Assembly: GCF_005952805.1 (NCBI RefSeq)
Contig: NZ_CP040709.1
Location: 248,001 to 312,000, forward strand
Direction: 5' to 3'
DNA: 64,000 nucleotides
Source: Inhella inkyongensis
GTDB lineage: Bacteria; Pseudomonadota; Gammaproteobacteria; Burkholderiales; Burkholderiaceae_C
This document shows positions 43,426-56,448 of the stretch, piece by piece (position 1 is the first letter of the stretch; each line of letters opens with the position of its first letter). The translations under genes and the position numbers were made by a program. Under the pieces are notes generated by a model. It was not told where the DNA came from, did not search any database, and saw only the letters and a program-made list of their open reading frames with translations.

Positions 43426-44052
43426 ATGGAAGGACCAGAAGCCCATGCCCACCATCACGGCCACAGCGGGCATCGCTGGTTGGACATCGCCGCCGCCGGT
43501 TGCGCGATTGTGGTTTCGGTGATTTCGCTTTTCCTGGCCATCCACCATGGCCAGGTGATGAAGGAGATGGCGGATGCCAATGCGCGCATGGTCACCGCCA
43601 CCTCGTGGCCGTGGGTCAGTACGGCCACGGGCAATATGACGGGACAAGGTGAATTCGCAATCACGCTGTCCGTGATGAACAAGGGCGTCGGCCCGGCTCG
43701 CATTCAGGGGATCGAAATGCGCTACGGCGACAAGGTGATCGCGAGCGCGCAGGAGTTGTTGAAGCTCTGTTGTGGCGACCCGCGTGAGGCCGGGCGGCGA
43801 GATTTTGTCGACATCACTTCGACGGTGAACGGTGAGGTGTTGGCCCCTGGTGAGCGCATTGAGATGCTGCGGGTGCCGCGCGAGGGGAGCAACCGAGAAG
43901 CTTGGGAGCTGTTGAACAAGGAGCGCTTCAAGGTGAAGACACGGGTTTGTTACTGTTCCGTCTTCGATGAATGTTGGATCACCCGTCCCGACGCGTCCGA
44001 GGTGGACAAGGTTCAGGCCTGCCCCGCTGACTGGAAAAAGTTCCAAGGTTGA
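43426..44052 (+). CDS. Hypothetical single-helix membrane protein
   Basis: A 208-residue protein. A His-rich start (HAHHHGHSGH) might bind metal, and one membrane helix (residues 19-40) follows. The remainder is a periplasmic or cytoplasmic beta-rich domain with WPWVSTATGNMTGQGEFAITLSVMNKGVGPARI, a pattern typical of many uncharacterised single-helix proteins. Several Cys residues occur (KLCCGD, RVCYCSVFDEC). Function unknown. Confidence 0.6.
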   Translation: MEGPEAHAHHHGHSGHRWLDIAAAGCAIVVSVISLFLAIHHGQVMKEMADANARMVTATSWPWVSTATGNMTGQGEFAITLSVMNKGVGPARIQGIEMRYGDKVIASAQELLKLCCGDPREAGRRDFVDITSTVNGEVLAPGERIEMLRVPREGSNREAWELLNKERFKVKTRVCYCSVFDECWITRPDASEVDKVQACPADWKKFQG

Positions 44053-44122
44053 GCCGCCATGACGGCTGGCTGAGGTAAGCCGCTGGCCTAGGCTCCGGAC
44101 TTTTGTTCCCAGGAGCCTTGTC

Positions 44123-44584
44123 ATGCCTGAGCGTCGCCATCTGCTGCTGGCCAGTGCCGGCTTGCCTCTGCTGGCCCAGGCCGGCCCTGCGTCCGCCTGG
44201 CTGGATGCGACCGAGCTGGCGCGCCGCACCGAGGCCTTGCGCAACGCGGAATTGGCCTTTGCTGCCAGCATGGCCGAGCGCAATTTCGCTGCTTTTCGCG
44301 CGGCGCTGGCCGAGGACTGCGTGTTCTTCAACAGTCGAAGTGAGCCCCTGATTGGCGCCGAACTTGTGTCGACGCAGTGGCAACGTTTCTACGAGGGCCC
44401 GAAGGCACCGTTCTCCTGGTCGCCGGACCAGGTGGTGGTACTGCCCAGCGGCGAGCTGGGCCGCAGCACCGGCCCGGTACGGGACCCCGAGGGCAAGGTC
44501 GTCCAGCGCTTTCAGTCGATCTGGAGGTGGCACGCCGATGGGGGTTGGCGCATCGTGTTTGACTTCGGCACGCCGGTGGCCTGA
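44123..44584 (+). CDS. Exported SnoaL/NTF2-like protein (DUF4440-like)
   Basis: A 153-residue protein with a signal peptide (MPERRHLLLASAGLPLLAQA) and one NTF2-like cone fold. ELAFAASMAERNFAAFRAALAEDCVFFNS is the first helix and strand; VVQRFQSIWRWHADGGWRIVFDFG is the last hairpin. The fold serves enzymes and ligand-binding proteins alike, so no reaction is assigned. CAGGAGCC precedes the ATG by about six bases. Confidence 0.78.
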   Translation: MPERRHLLLASAGLPLLAQAGPASAWLDATELARRTEALRNAELAFAASMAERNFAAFRAALAEDCVFFNSRSEPLIGAELVSTQWQRFYEGPKAPFSWSPDQVVVLPSGELGRSTGPVRDPEGKVVQRFQSIWRWHADGGWRIVFDFGTPVA

Positions 44585-44585
44585 C

Positions 44586-45587
44586 TCAAGCCCACCTCAG
44601 CACGAACTCCGTCACTTGCCGTGCCCAAACTTCGGGTTCCTCGATGAAGGGGCGGTGGCCGCTGGATTCAAAGATCCAGGCCTGCGCCTGAGGCAGCGCG
44701 GCGGCCATCTCCAGCGTGCTGGCGGGCGGGCAGATGCGGTCGGCGCGGCCGCTGAACACCAGGGCCGGGGCAGGGATGCGCGGCAGCAAGGGCAGCATCT
44801 CCACGCCGGCCAGGGTGCCGCCGACCTGCCACTCTGGGTCGTCGCCCAGCATGGCTCGGTAGACATCACGATTCAGGCGGTCGAGCGCCGGCTGCGGGCT
44901 CGGCGGAGCCTTGCGGCTGCGGTGCGCCAGGTTGTGCCAGTACAGCGGCTCCACGCAGGGGCCGAGCAGATCGTTGAAGGCATCGCGGTCGGAGCGCAGG
45001 CCCTGCTCACGTTCTTGGAGCCACTGGGCCCAAAGCGCTGGGTGCTGGGTCTGCACCTGGCGCTTGCAGCGTTCCAGCTGGGCTTGCCAGTCGCGGCTGC
45101 CGTGCACGGTATTGCCCAGGATCAGGCCCTGCACGCGTTGCGGATGGGCGGCGGCCCAGGCCTGGGCCATCAGGCCACCGTAGCTGTGGCCATAGACGAT
45201 CAGGCGCTCGCGGCCCAGGTGGGTGCGCAGGCGCTCCAGGTCGCTAGCGTCGCGCTCCAGGGTGTAGCGGCGCGGGTCGGCCAGACGCGCGCTGCGCCCG
45301 CGGCCGATCGGGTCGAGCACCAGCACGGTCAGGTGTTCGGTGAGCGGTGTTGCCCAATGGCGCAGGCCCCAGCCGCTGCCGCCCGGGCCACCGGGCAGCA
45401 GCACCAGTAGCGGGCCTTGGCCGGCCTGGGCATAGCCAAGGGGGCCGTCCGGGGTCTCGATCTGGTGCTCCTGCCAACTCGAATTGGCGCTGGCCGCTTG
45501 CGCTGGCAACAGGGTGGACAGGGCGCTGGCACCGAACAACTGGGCAATCTGGCGGCGGGTGGGCATCTGGGCGTCTTGCAGTGTCAT
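44586..45587 (-). CDS. Alpha/beta hydrolase, proline-iminopeptidase-like, exported
   Basis: A 333-residue hydrolase with a twin-arginine-like signal (TRRQIAQLFG, ending near PAQAASA). LLPGGPGGSGW is the oxyanion loop typical of the prolyl aminopeptidase group, and YGHSYGGLMAQAWA is the nucleophile elbow (Ser). FSGRADRICPP holds the Asp, and SSGHRPFIEEP the His. The substrate is not fixed. ATGs at 45587 and 45566 are both possible. It is divergent from the LysR gene at 45684, which may control it. Confidence 0.8.
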   Translation of the reverse strand: MTLQDAQMPTRRQIAQLFGASALSTLLPAQAASANSSWQEHQIETPDGPLGYAQAGQGPLLVLLPGGPGGSGWGLRHWATPLTEHLTVLVLDPIGRGRSARLADPRRYTLERDASDLERLRTHLGRERLIVYGHSYGGLMAQAWAAAHPQRVQGLILGNTVHGSRDWQAQLERCKRQVQTQHPALWAQWLQEREQGLRSDRDAFNDLLGPCVEPLYWHNLAHRSRKAPPSPQPALDRLNRDVYRAMLGDDPEWQVGGTLAGVEMLPLLPRIPAPALVFSGRADRICPPASTLEMAAALPQAQAWIFESSGHRPFIEEPEVWARQVTEFVLRWA

Positions 45588-45683
45588 CTTGGGCCTGGGT
45601 CTTTGAACTGGTGCCCATGCTAGGCAGAGCCGGTCTTGACATCCAGCCACGATTCCTGGGTCTTCTGGTTAGCATTGCTCACC

Positions 45684-46580
45684 ATGCTGCCCTTGCAAAC
45701 CCTGCGCGCCTTTCGCCAAGCGGCGCAGACCCAGAACCTCAGAGCCGCCGCCGAGCAGCTGAATCTGACCCATGGCGCGGTCAGTCAGCAGATTCGGCTG
45801 CTGGAGGATCGCCTGGGTGTGTCGCTGTTTGATCGTGTGGGCCGCGGCGTGCGCTTGAATGCGGCCGGTGCCGCGCTGTTGGCGCGGGTGCAGCAGGCCC
45901 TGGCCTTGCTGGAGGCAGGCGAGCGCGAGGCTCGGGTTCAGGGTCAGGTGCCGCAGCGGGTCTTGCGGGTGTCCATGCTGCCCAGCTTCGCGCAGTGTTG
46001 GCTGCTGCCGCGCCTGTCGCGCTGGCAGCGCGCGCACCCGGGCTGGCGCCTGGCCATCGACGCGCGTCAGACGGTGGTGGATGTGCTGGGCCCTGGGGTG
46101 GATGTGGCGATTCGCTACGGTCAACAACCCTGGGCTGGGGCTGTGGCCAAGTCCCTCGGGCAAGAGCGTCTGTTTCCGGTGGCCAGCCCCAGTCAGGCCG
46201 ATGCGCTGCGCGGGCTGGCGGCGGCCGACTTGCTGCGTTTTCCGATGCTGGCCGGCACCGCCGGTTGGGAGCTGTGGCTGCAACCCGCCGGCGTGGTGGA
46301 ACCGCCGCCCGAGCCCGTGGCCAGCTTCAACGATGCCGGCCTGTTGCTGCAGGCCGCCGAGGTGGGCATGGGCATTGCGCTGGCGCGCGGCGTTTTGGTC
46401 TTGGATCGGCTGCGCGAGGGCCGCTTGCTGCCCCTGCATCCGCTGACTGTGCCGGCGCCGCGCAGCTATTGGTTGGTGGCCAGCGAACCGAGCTGGCAAC
46501 GCCCCGAGGTCCAGGCCCTGCATGCCTGGCTGCTGGCGCAGTTGGCGGAATCCGAACGCGAGCTAGCGACCCTGATGTGA
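45684..46580 (+). CDS. LysR-family regulator, GcvA type
   Basis: A 298-residue regulator. The HTH covers residues 1-60 (LQTLRAFRQAAQTQNLRAAAEQLNLTHGAVSQQIRLLE), and the effector domain 85-290 has the GcvA-like VDVAIRYGQQPW. Divergence from the hydrolase at 45587 suggests that gene as a target. The last 18 bases overlap ubiC on the other strand. Confidence 0.87.
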   Translation: MLPLQTLRAFRQAAQTQNLRAAAEQLNLTHGAVSQQIRLLEDRLGVSLFDRVGRGVRLNAAGAALLARVQQALALLEAGEREARVQGQVPQRVLRVSMLPSFAQCWLLPRLSRWQRAHPGWRLAIDARQTVVDVLGPGVDVAIRYGQQPWAGAVAKSLGQERLFPVASPSQADALRGLAAADLLRFPMLAGTAGWELWLQPAGVVEPPPEPVASFNDAGLLLQAAEVGMGIALARGVLVLDRLREGRLLPLHPLTVPAPRSYWLVASEPSWQRPEVQALHAWLLAQLAESERELATLM

Positions 46581-47171
46581 GCGCGCGGACTGCCACACTG
46601 GGCGATGCAGGCGGCCGCCCGGCGCGCAGGCGAGGGTCTTGAGCGAGGGGCGTCGCGTGCCGGGATAGGGGGCCAGGTGGGCCACTTCGGGGTGGAAGAG
46701 TTCCAGGATGCGCAACTGTGCGCCCTGGCGCTTGAACACCGAGTGGCGCGCCCACTGCATCCCAGCCGGTGCAGCCGTGCCGGTGGCTTGGCGCCACTGG
46801 CGCTGCATCTGCCGCCGCGTGCCGCCATGGGGGTTGAGGCGCTTGGGCTGCAGAGTGCTGCGCTGCACCCGGCGGTCCTGGTAGAGCAGTTCGGCCAAGG
46901 GCCGGCGCCCCAGGCCCTTGAGCGCCTTCCAGGGGCCGGCCAGGGTGCTCTGATGCAGGCTGGAACGCGCCCACACCAAGGGCTGACCATCGACGCGCAG
47001 CACCACCTCGCGCACCAGGGTGCAGCCCTGGCGCGGGCGGCCGAGCTGGCGGCGCTCCGGCGCGTTCAGCCGGGCGGTGGTCTGGCGCAGCAACTGCACC
47101 TCGAAACGACCATGGCGGGCCAGGCGGGCGGAGAGCGAACCCGGCGCGCGCAGCCAGGCGCGCAGGCTCAT
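46563..47171 (-). CDS. ubiC: Chorismate lyase (UbiC)
   Basis: A 202-residue protein that splits chorismate into 4-hydroxybenzoate and pyruvate, the first step of ubiquinone synthesis. The LVREVVLRVDGQPLVWARSSL block near residues 53-73 includes the conserved Arg, and PLAELLYQD with RHSVFKR follows as in UbiC. A conserved Glu in ELFHPEV is present. The sequence is more divergent and more basic than the enteric enzyme. The start at 47171 lies 19 bases after the proC stop, so the two genes are probably co-transcribed. Confidence 0.78.
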   Translation of the reverse strand: MSLRAWLRAPGSLSARLARHGRFEVQLLRQTTARLNAPERRQLGRPRQGCTLVREVVLRVDGQPLVWARSSLHQSTLAGPWKALKGLGRRPLAELLYQDRRVQRSTLQPKRLNPHGGTRRQMQRQWRQATGTAAPAGMQWARHSVFKRQGAQLRILELFHPEVAHLAPYPGTRRPSLKTLACAPGGRLHRPVWQSARSHQGR

Positions 47172-47190
47172 GCGAGTCGAAATGCCCAAG

Positions 47191-48003
47191 TCAGGCTTTG
47201 CCGAGTTCGGCAGCTCGGGACGCTGCAGCGCGCACGGCGCGCTGCAGCGCCTCGCCCACGCCGTCGGCGCGCAGGCTTTCTAGCGCCGCGTGCGTGGTGC
47301 CGCCCTTGCTGGTCACGCGCTCGCGCAGCATGGCCAAGCTATCGGCCGACTGCAGCGCCAGGGCCGCCGCGCCGCCACAGGTGGCCAGGGCCAGTTCGCG
47401 GGCCTGGGTCTCGTGCAGGCCCAGGTCCAGGCCAGCCTGCACCATGGCCTCGCAGAAGTAGAAGAAGTAGGCCGGGCCGGAACCCGAGATCGCGGTCACG
47501 GCGTCCAGATCGTCTTCGCGCTCGACCCACAGGCTGCGGCCGGTGGGAGCCAGCACGGCCTCGACCTCGGCGCGCTCCAGTTCGCTCACCGCCGCGCGAG
47601 CATAGAGACCGGCAATGCCCTGGCCGATCAAGGCTGGGGTGTTGGGCATGGCGCGCACCACGCGCTCACTGCCCGAGGCCTGGGCAATGGCCTCGCTGCG
47701 AATGCCCGCCATCACCGAGAGCTGCAGGGCCTGGGCCAGCCAGGGCGCGGCCGGCGCGGCGGCCTGGGCAAACAACTGCGGCTTGACGGCCCAGACCACC
47801 AGGGCGGCCTGGGCCAGGGCGGGCGTGGGGGCAGCCAGGGCCTGGATGCCGAAGTCGGTGGCCAGGCGTTCGCGCTGTGTGGCCTGCGGCTCGATCACCA
47901 CGAAGGCCTCGGCCGGCCGCCCCGCGCGCCGCAGTCCGCCGAGGATGGCTGAGGCCATGTTGCCGCCGCCGATGAAAGCCAGGGTGGGGTGGGTGGGGTG
48001 CAT
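47191..48003 (-). CDS. proC: Pyrroline-5-carboxylate reductase
   Basis: A 270-residue enzyme for the last step of proline synthesis, reducing pyrroline-5-carboxylate with NAD(P)H. The Rossmann motif FIGGGNMASAILGGL is at residues 10-24, VWAVKPQ near 70, and RAMPNTPALIGQG near 118. The P5CR signature ITAISGSGPAYFFYFCEA is followed by VTSKGGTTHAALESL. The length is typical. Confidence 0.95.
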   Translation of the reverse strand: MHPTHPTLAFIGGGNMASAILGGLRRAGRPAEAFVVIEPQATQRERLATDFGIQALAAPTPALAQAALVVWAVKPQLFAQAAAPAAPWLAQALQLSVMAGIRSEAIAQASGSERVVRAMPNTPALIGQGIAGLYARAAVSELERAEVEAVLAPTGRSLWVEREDDLDAVTAISGSGPAYFFYFCEAMVQAGLDLGLHETQARELALATCGGAAALALQSADSLAMLRERVTSKGGTTHAALESLRADGVGEALQRAVRAAASRAAELGKA

Positions 48004-48088
48004 GGGCCGGGATTGTGAATCGCTTGGGCGGCATCAAGGCGCCGTGTCCTGGCATCAGGCACAGTGAAGGGCCTCAAGAGGAAGAACG

Positions 48089-48667
48089 ATGGAAAGTTTG
48101 TGGATGTCCACCGGCGTGGTGGCCCTGGCCGAGATCGGCGACAAGACCCAGTTGCTGGCGTTTTTGCTGGCCGCGCGCTTCAAGAAGCCCTGGCCCATCG
48201 TGGCCGGCATCGTGGTGGCCACGGTGCTCAACCATGCGCTGGCCGGCCTGCTGGGGGCCTGGATCACGACCCAGCTGGGGCCGCAGGTCTTGCGCTGGGT
48301 GCTGGGCCTGTCCTTCCTGGCGATGGCGGCCTGGACCCTGATCCCCGACAAGATCGAGGACGAGGAGGCCCAGGTGGCGCAACGGCTGGGGGTGTTTGGC
48401 GCCACCTTTGTGACCTTTTTCCTGGCCGAGATGGGGGACAAGACCCAGGTGGCCACCATCGCACTGGCGGCCCACTATGCCCAGGCCTTCTGGGTGGTGG
48501 TGGGCACGACCTTGGGCATGCTGATCGCCGACGTGCCAGCGGTGTTCGCGGGTGAAAAGCTGGCCACGCGAATTCCCTTGCGCTGGGTGCATGGTGCCGC
48601 CGCCCTGCTCTTTGCCGCCCTGGGCGTGGCCACTTTGATGGGGCTTGGCAAGAGCTGGGGGCTTTAA
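48089..48667 (+). CDS. TMEM165/GDT1-family cation transporter
   Basis: A 192-residue membrane protein with six helices in two inverted repeats. Each repeat carries the family signature: ALAEIGDKTQLLAF at about residues 12-25 and FLAEMGDKTQVATI near residues 112-125. Bacterial members such as MneA export Mn2+; others move Ca2+. GAGGAAG precedes the ATG. I looked for a yybP-ykoY manganese riboswitch ahead of the gene and found none. Confidence 0.9.
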   Translation: MESLWMSTGVVALAEIGDKTQLLAFLLAARFKKPWPIVAGIVVATVLNHALAGLLGAWITTQLGPQVLRWVLGLSFLAMAAWTLIPDKIEDEEAQVAQRLGVFGATFVTFFLAEMGDKTQVATIALAAHYAQAFWVVVGTTLGMLIADVPAVFAGEKLATRIPLRWVHGAAALLFAALGVATLMGLGKSWGL

Positions 48668-48674
48668 GGAATCG

Positions 48675-49838
<1,164 letters not shown>

Positions 49839-49839
49839 G

Positions 49840-52551
<2,712 letters not shown>

Positions 52552-52606
52552 GGAGATCTCGGTAAGCGCCGGAAAAGCGGCGTAAATACACCACGGATTC
52601 TAGGAA

Positions 52607-53848
52607 GTGCCCTCTCCAGGCCCGACTGTCCTTGCCGACAATCGAAGGGTGGATCTCATTCGCCTGCCCCCCAACGCCCTGAAGCCCGGTCAGAGGCTCA
52701 GCTTTTCATTGCGCGATGCCGCAGGCAAATTGCTGTTTGCCAATGGCACGGTGCTGCCCAATAGCGAGGTGGTGCGCGAGATGCTGGCGCGCGGGGCCTA
52801 CACCCAGGTGCACGAGACCGAGGCCTATCAGCGCGAGATGACCTCGCGCGCCAACACCTTGATGCACCAGAACGCCTCGCTCAAGGACATCGCCCGGGTG
52901 CAGGCCGACTTCCAGCCCGAGCGCAACAAGGTTGTTCACGTCAACAGCGAGTTGGCGCAGTGGTTGGATTTGCAACTGCGCGTGCACAACCTGCTCAAGG
53001 ACCCGCATGGCGAAGAGTTCCTCACGCGCTTCGAGGACCTGCGCCATGAAGTGCTGGAGCGATTGGCCCGGCATCCGGATCAAACCCTGTTGTTGCTGGT
53101 GCATGACGCCAGCCAGGAGTTCAACCAGTACACCGCTCGGCACGCCATCCTGTGCATGGCGCTGTGCCAGTTGGCCGGCGAGCGCCTGGACTGGCCGACC
53201 GATGCGGTGCGGGCCTTGACGCGTGCCGCGCTGTCCATGAATCTGGCCCTGGGTCTGCTGCAGGACCGTCTGGCCCAGCAGCGTGAAGGCTTGAGCCCTG
53301 AGCAGAAGCGCCTGCTGGCCGGCCACGGCGACCGTGCCGCCGATCTGCTGATGGACCTGGGCGTGCGCGATGAAGCTTGGCTGAACACCGTGCGCCTGCA
53401 CCATGACACGCAGCCCGGCCCGCTGGCCGAGCGCGCCTGGCCTGAGCGTCTGGCGCGGCTGCTGCAGCGCATCGATGTGTTTGCGGCGCGCCTGTCGCCC
53501 CGCATTGCCCGTAAGGCCCAGGCCGGTGCGCAGGCCGCGCGCGCCATTTTTCTGGACGAGGCCAAGCAGCAGGACGAAGCCGGCGCGGTGCTCATCAAGG
53601 CGGTGGGCCTGTACCCACCCGGCACCTTTGTGCGCTTGGCCAACGGCGAGGAGTGCATCGTGATCAAGCGCGGCGCGGCGGCCACCGAGCCCCTGGTGGC
53701 GGCGCTGATGGGCAAGAGCGGCAACCCGCTGACCGAACCGGTGCCGCGCGACACCCGCCTGGCCGGGCATGCTGTGACGCACAGTCTGGCGCCCCATGAA
53801 CTGAGGCTGCGCCTCTCTATTGAGAAGCTGCTGCGCCTGTCTTTATGA
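52607..53848 (+). CDS. Degenerate HD-GYP-like signalling protein
   Basis: About 413 residues. Residues 10-70 look like the PilZ-like or DUF3391-like N-terminal domain of HD-GYP proteins (LKPGQRLSFSLRDAAGKLLFANGTVL). Residues 150-320 follow the HD-GYP layout, with RHAILCMALCQLAG, GHGDRAADLLMDLGV and RLHHDTQPG. The key HD pair and the GYP triplet are replaced: the usual LLHDIG reads ALSMNL. It is therefore probably not an active cyclic di-GMP phosphodiesterase. GTG at 52607 is used; GTG at 52649 is as likely. It overlaps the next gene by four bases. Confidence 0.65.
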   Translation: MPSPGPTVLADNRRVDLIRLPPNALKPGQRLSFSLRDAAGKLLFANGTVLPNSEVVREMLARGAYTQVHETEAYQREMTSRANTLMHQNASLKDIARVQADFQPERNKVVHVNSELAQWLDLQLRVHNLLKDPHGEEFLTRFEDLRHEVLERLARHPDQTLLLLVHDASQEFNQYTARHAILCMALCQLAGERLDWPTDAVRALTRAALSMNLALGLLQDRLAQQREGLSPEQKRLLAGHGDRAADLLMDLGVRDEAWLNTVRLHHDTQPGPLAERAWPERLARLLQRIDVFAARLSPRIARKAQAGAQAARAIFLDEAKQQDEAGAVLIKAVGLYPPGTFVRLANGEECIVIKRGAAATEPLVAALMGKSGNPLTEPVPRDTRLAGHAVTHSLAPHELRLRLSIEKLLRLSL

Positions 53849-54603
53849 GGGGATGGTCGGCGCTGCTGCTGGCGCTGTGCGTGGCACGCACGGGCTGGGC
53901 ACGTGAGACCTGGCAGTTGGGCACCGCCGAGTTGCCGCCGGCTGTGACAGCCAAGCGCGCCGACCAAGGCTATTACCCGGTGTTGCTGCGCCGGGTCTTG
54001 CAGGAACTGGATGTCGACGCGCGTCTGCACTTTCTGCCGCCAGTGCGGGCTGTGCTGGACGGCGCGGCCGGCCACTACACGGCGGTGTTCCCGTTGGCTC
54101 GCAGCGCCGAGCGCGAACGCGATTTCCTGGTGTCAGAGCCGCTGTTTACGGTGCGCATCCGCGTCTTTTTGCGTCGCGATGACGACTGGGCGGGCCGCGG
54201 ACTGGCCGATCTGACCGGGGGTCTGCTTTGCAATATCCAGGGTGCGCGGCTCTACCCGGAGTTGGAGACGGCCCTATCTGACGGCCGCCTGCGGATGCAG
54301 CGGGTGAGTGAAATCTCGGCTTGTTTTCGCATGCTGGCCGCGGGGCGGGTGCGCTATGTGGTGACGGGCGAGAACACCGGTTTCGAAGGCATGCAGGCCG
54401 GCGCGGGCGGTGCGGCGGCAGTGCGCATGGCGCCCTTGTTGCTGGCCGAGCAGACCGTGCACCTGATGTTCCCGCGCACCGACCCGGCCAGCGCCGCGCG
54501 CCGGGCAGCCTTTGATCAAGCCATTCGGCGCCTGCGGGCGCAAGGCGTGATGCAGAAATTGGAGCATCAGGTGCTGCCCCAGGCACCTACCGCCATGCGC
54601 TGA
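53845..54603 (+). CDS. Periplasmic solute-binding protein, family 3-like
   Basis: A 252-residue exported protein (signal MRGWSALLLALCVARTGWA) with an SBP_bac_3-like fold. YYPVLLRRVLQELDVDARLHFLPPVRAVL is followed by [16 protein letters not shown], a block shared almost word for word with the next gene. No permease or ATPase gene is nearby. The coupling to the HD-GYP-like gene by a four-base overlap suggests a sensory role, for example ligand binding for a partner receptor. Confidence 0.75.
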   Translation: MRGWSALLLALCVARTGWARETWQLGTAELPPAVTAKRADQGYYPVLLRRVLQELDVDARLHFLPPVRAVLDGAAGHYTAVFPLARSAERERDFLVSEPLFTVRIRVFLRRDDDWAGRGLADLTGGLLCNIQGARLYPELETALSDGRLRMQRVSEISACFRMLAAGRVRYVVTGENTGFEGMQAGAGGAAAVRMAPLLLAEQTVHLMFPRTDPASAARRAAFDQAIRRLRAQGVMQKLEHQVLPQAPTAMR

Positions 54604-54618
54604 CTGAAAATTGCATCC

Positions 54619-55407
54619 ATGGTTCGGATGCTGGTGTGCGCGGGCTTGCTGCTGGGGAGTGTTGCGCTGGCGCAGCCGGCGGCGCTGCGCATGGTCAGCA
54701 ACGAGTTTCCGCCCTATGTCGGGCAGGAGTTGCCGCAGCAGGGCTATTACCCGGCGCTGGTGCGGCGGGTGTTGGCGCTGCAAGGTCTGGCCCTGGAGTT
54801 GCAGTTCGAACCCCCGGCGCGCGCTCATGCGTCCGTGCTGGCGGGCCGCTACGACGCCGCTTTCCCGATGGTGCGTTCCGCCGAACGTGAGCGCGACTTT
54901 GTGTTCTCAGAGCCGTTGCTGTGGGTGCGCTCCTATCTGTATGTGCGGGCCGACAGCCCGATTCGCGGTCTGCAGGATCTGAACGGACGACGCAGCTGCC
55001 ATTTGCAGCATTCGCGTCAGCCGCAGCCGGTGCAGCAGCTGGTTGAGGACGGGCTCATCAGGGTCGAGCGGGTGGCCCAGATCGGTCAGTGCTTTGACAT
55101 GCTGGTACGCGGCCGGGTGGACTTTCTGGCACTGGGGGACTACGCCGGGGTGGCTGGCATGCGCCAGCTGGGGGCTACGGGCGAGACCCTGCGGCGCCTG
55201 GAGCCGCCACTGGCCCAAGGCAGCTTGCATCTGGTGTGGCCGCGGCGCGATCCGCAGTCGGGCGCGCGCGCCGCAGCCTTCAACAAGGGCCTGGCGCAGC
55301 TGCGCCAGCAGGGCGAGGTCAGCGCACTGGAGCGCGCGCTGCTGCCGGCGCTACCGTCTCAGCCCGACAGCAAGCCGCTGAACAAGGCGTTGGGCCGGGG
55401 CCGGTAG
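54619..55407 (+). CDS. Periplasmic solute-binding protein, family 3-like (paralogue)
   Basis: A 262-residue exported protein (signal ending near VALAQPAA) that repeats the layout of its neighbour: [29 protein letters not shown], then [24 protein letters not shown]. The two genes probably arose by tandem duplication. The last 49 bases overlap the 3' end of the metH N-terminal gene on the other strand, an unusually long convergent overlap. Confidence 0.75.
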   Translation: MVRMLVCAGLLLGSVALAQPAALRMVSNEFPPYVGQELPQQGYYPALVRRVLALQGLALELQFEPPARAHASVLAGRYDAAFPMVRSAERERDFVFSEPLLWVRSYLYVRADSPIRGLQDLNGRRSCHLQHSRQPQPVQQLVEDGLIRVERVAQIGQCFDMLVRGRVDFLALGDYAGVAGMRQLGATGETLRRLEPPLAQGSLHLVWPRRDPQSGARAAAFNKGLAQLRQQGEVSALERALLPALPSQPDSKPLNKALGRGR

Positions 55408-56402
55408 GCGCTGACCTGGCGGCTGATGGCCGCGATGTGGTCGGGCGTGGTGCCGCAGCAGCCGCCGGCAATGTTCAAGAGGCCACGGGCCGCGAACTCG
55501 CCCACCAGCCGACCGGTGATCTCCGGCGTTTCGTCAAAGCCGGTGTCGCTCATGGGGTTGGGCAGTCCGGCGTTGGGGTAGCAGCTGATCGGGGTGTCGG
55601 CGGCGGCCTGGCTCAGCTCTTCCAGATAGGGGCGCATCAGGCTGGCACCGAGCGCGCAGTTCAGGCCCACGGCGATTGGGTGGGCATGGCGCACCGAATG
55701 CCAAAAGGCCGTCACCGTCTGGCCGCTGAGGATGCGGCCCGAGGCGTCGGTCACGGTGCCCGAGATGATGACCGGCAGGCGCTCGCCCGTGGCTTCCATC
55801 AACTCGTCCAGCGCGAACAGCGCGGCCTTGGCGTTCAGGGTGTCGAAGATGGTCTCGACCAAAAAGAGGTCGCAGCCGCCGTCCAGCAACCCTTTAGCCT
55901 GCTCGTAATAGGCCGCGCGCAGGGTCTCGAAATCGACATTGCGGGCGCCGGGATCGTTCACATCGGGGCTGATGGAGGCGGTGCGTGGCGTAGGCCCCAA
56001 GGCGCCGGCGGCAAAGCGTGGCTTGTCCGGTGTCGAGTACTTGGCGCAGGCGGCGCGCGCCAGGCGCGCAGCTTCGACGTTCATCTCGTAGGCCAGGCCG
56101 GCGAGGTCGTAGTCCTCCTGGGCCACCGAGGTGGCGCCGAAGGTGTTGGTCTCAATGAAGTCGGCCCCGGCGGCCAGGTACTGCTCGTGGATCAGGGTGA
56201 TCACGTCGGGCCGCGTGAACTGCAACAGCTCGTTGTTGCCCTTCAGATCCTTGGGGTGATCGGCAAAGCGGCTGCCGCGGTAGTCGGCCTCGCTGAGTTT
56301 GTGGCGCTGGATCATGGTGCCCATGGCGCCGTCCAGCACCAGGATGCGGTTTTGCATCAATCGGGGCAGGTCGGCGGCGCGGGTGTAGGCAATCGGCTTC
56401 AT
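55359..56402 (-). CDS. metH: Methionine synthase, N-terminal half (homocysteine-binding)
   Basis: A 347-residue homocysteine S-methyltransferase domain. [24 protein letters not shown] is the family start, [13 protein letters not shown] follows, and zinc is held by the Cys in VGLNCALG and the pair in [11 protein letters not shown]. It works with the separate B12-containing half at 49840-52551 to methylate homocysteine. The ATG at 56402 is chosen; the upstream extension overlaps hemerythrin in another frame. It may be co-transcribed with the hemerythrin gene 46 bases upstream. Confidence 0.93.
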   Translation of the reverse strand: MKPIAYTRAADLPRLMQNRILVLDGAMGTMIQRHKLSEADYRGSRFADHPKDLKGNNELLQFTRPDVITLIHEQYLAAGADFIETNTFGATSVAQEDYDLAGLAYEMNVEAARLARAACAKYSTPDKPRFAAGALGPTPRTASISPDVNDPGARNVDFETLRAAYYEQAKGLLDGGCDLFLVETIFDTLNAKAALFALDELMEATGERLPVIISGTVTDASGRILSGQTVTAFWHSVRHAHPIAVGLNCALGASLMRPYLEELSQAAADTPISCYPNAGLPNPMSDTGFDETPEITGRLVGEFAARGLLNIAGGCCGTTPDHIAAISRQVSAYRPRPNALFSGLLSG

Positions 56403-56448
56403 GCGGCGATTGTCGCGGCAGCCGCCTGCGCCATCGGCGACGAGGGGC

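Noticed and set aside
48004..48088. Possible yybP-ykoY manganese riboswitch upstream of the TMEM165/GDT1 gene
   Set aside because: The gap is only 85 bases and lacks the conserved GGGGAGTA-type core.
52552..52606. Possible cobalamin riboswitch ahead of the B12-dependent metH half
   Set aside because: Only 55 bases separate the two divergent genes, too little for a B12 box structure.
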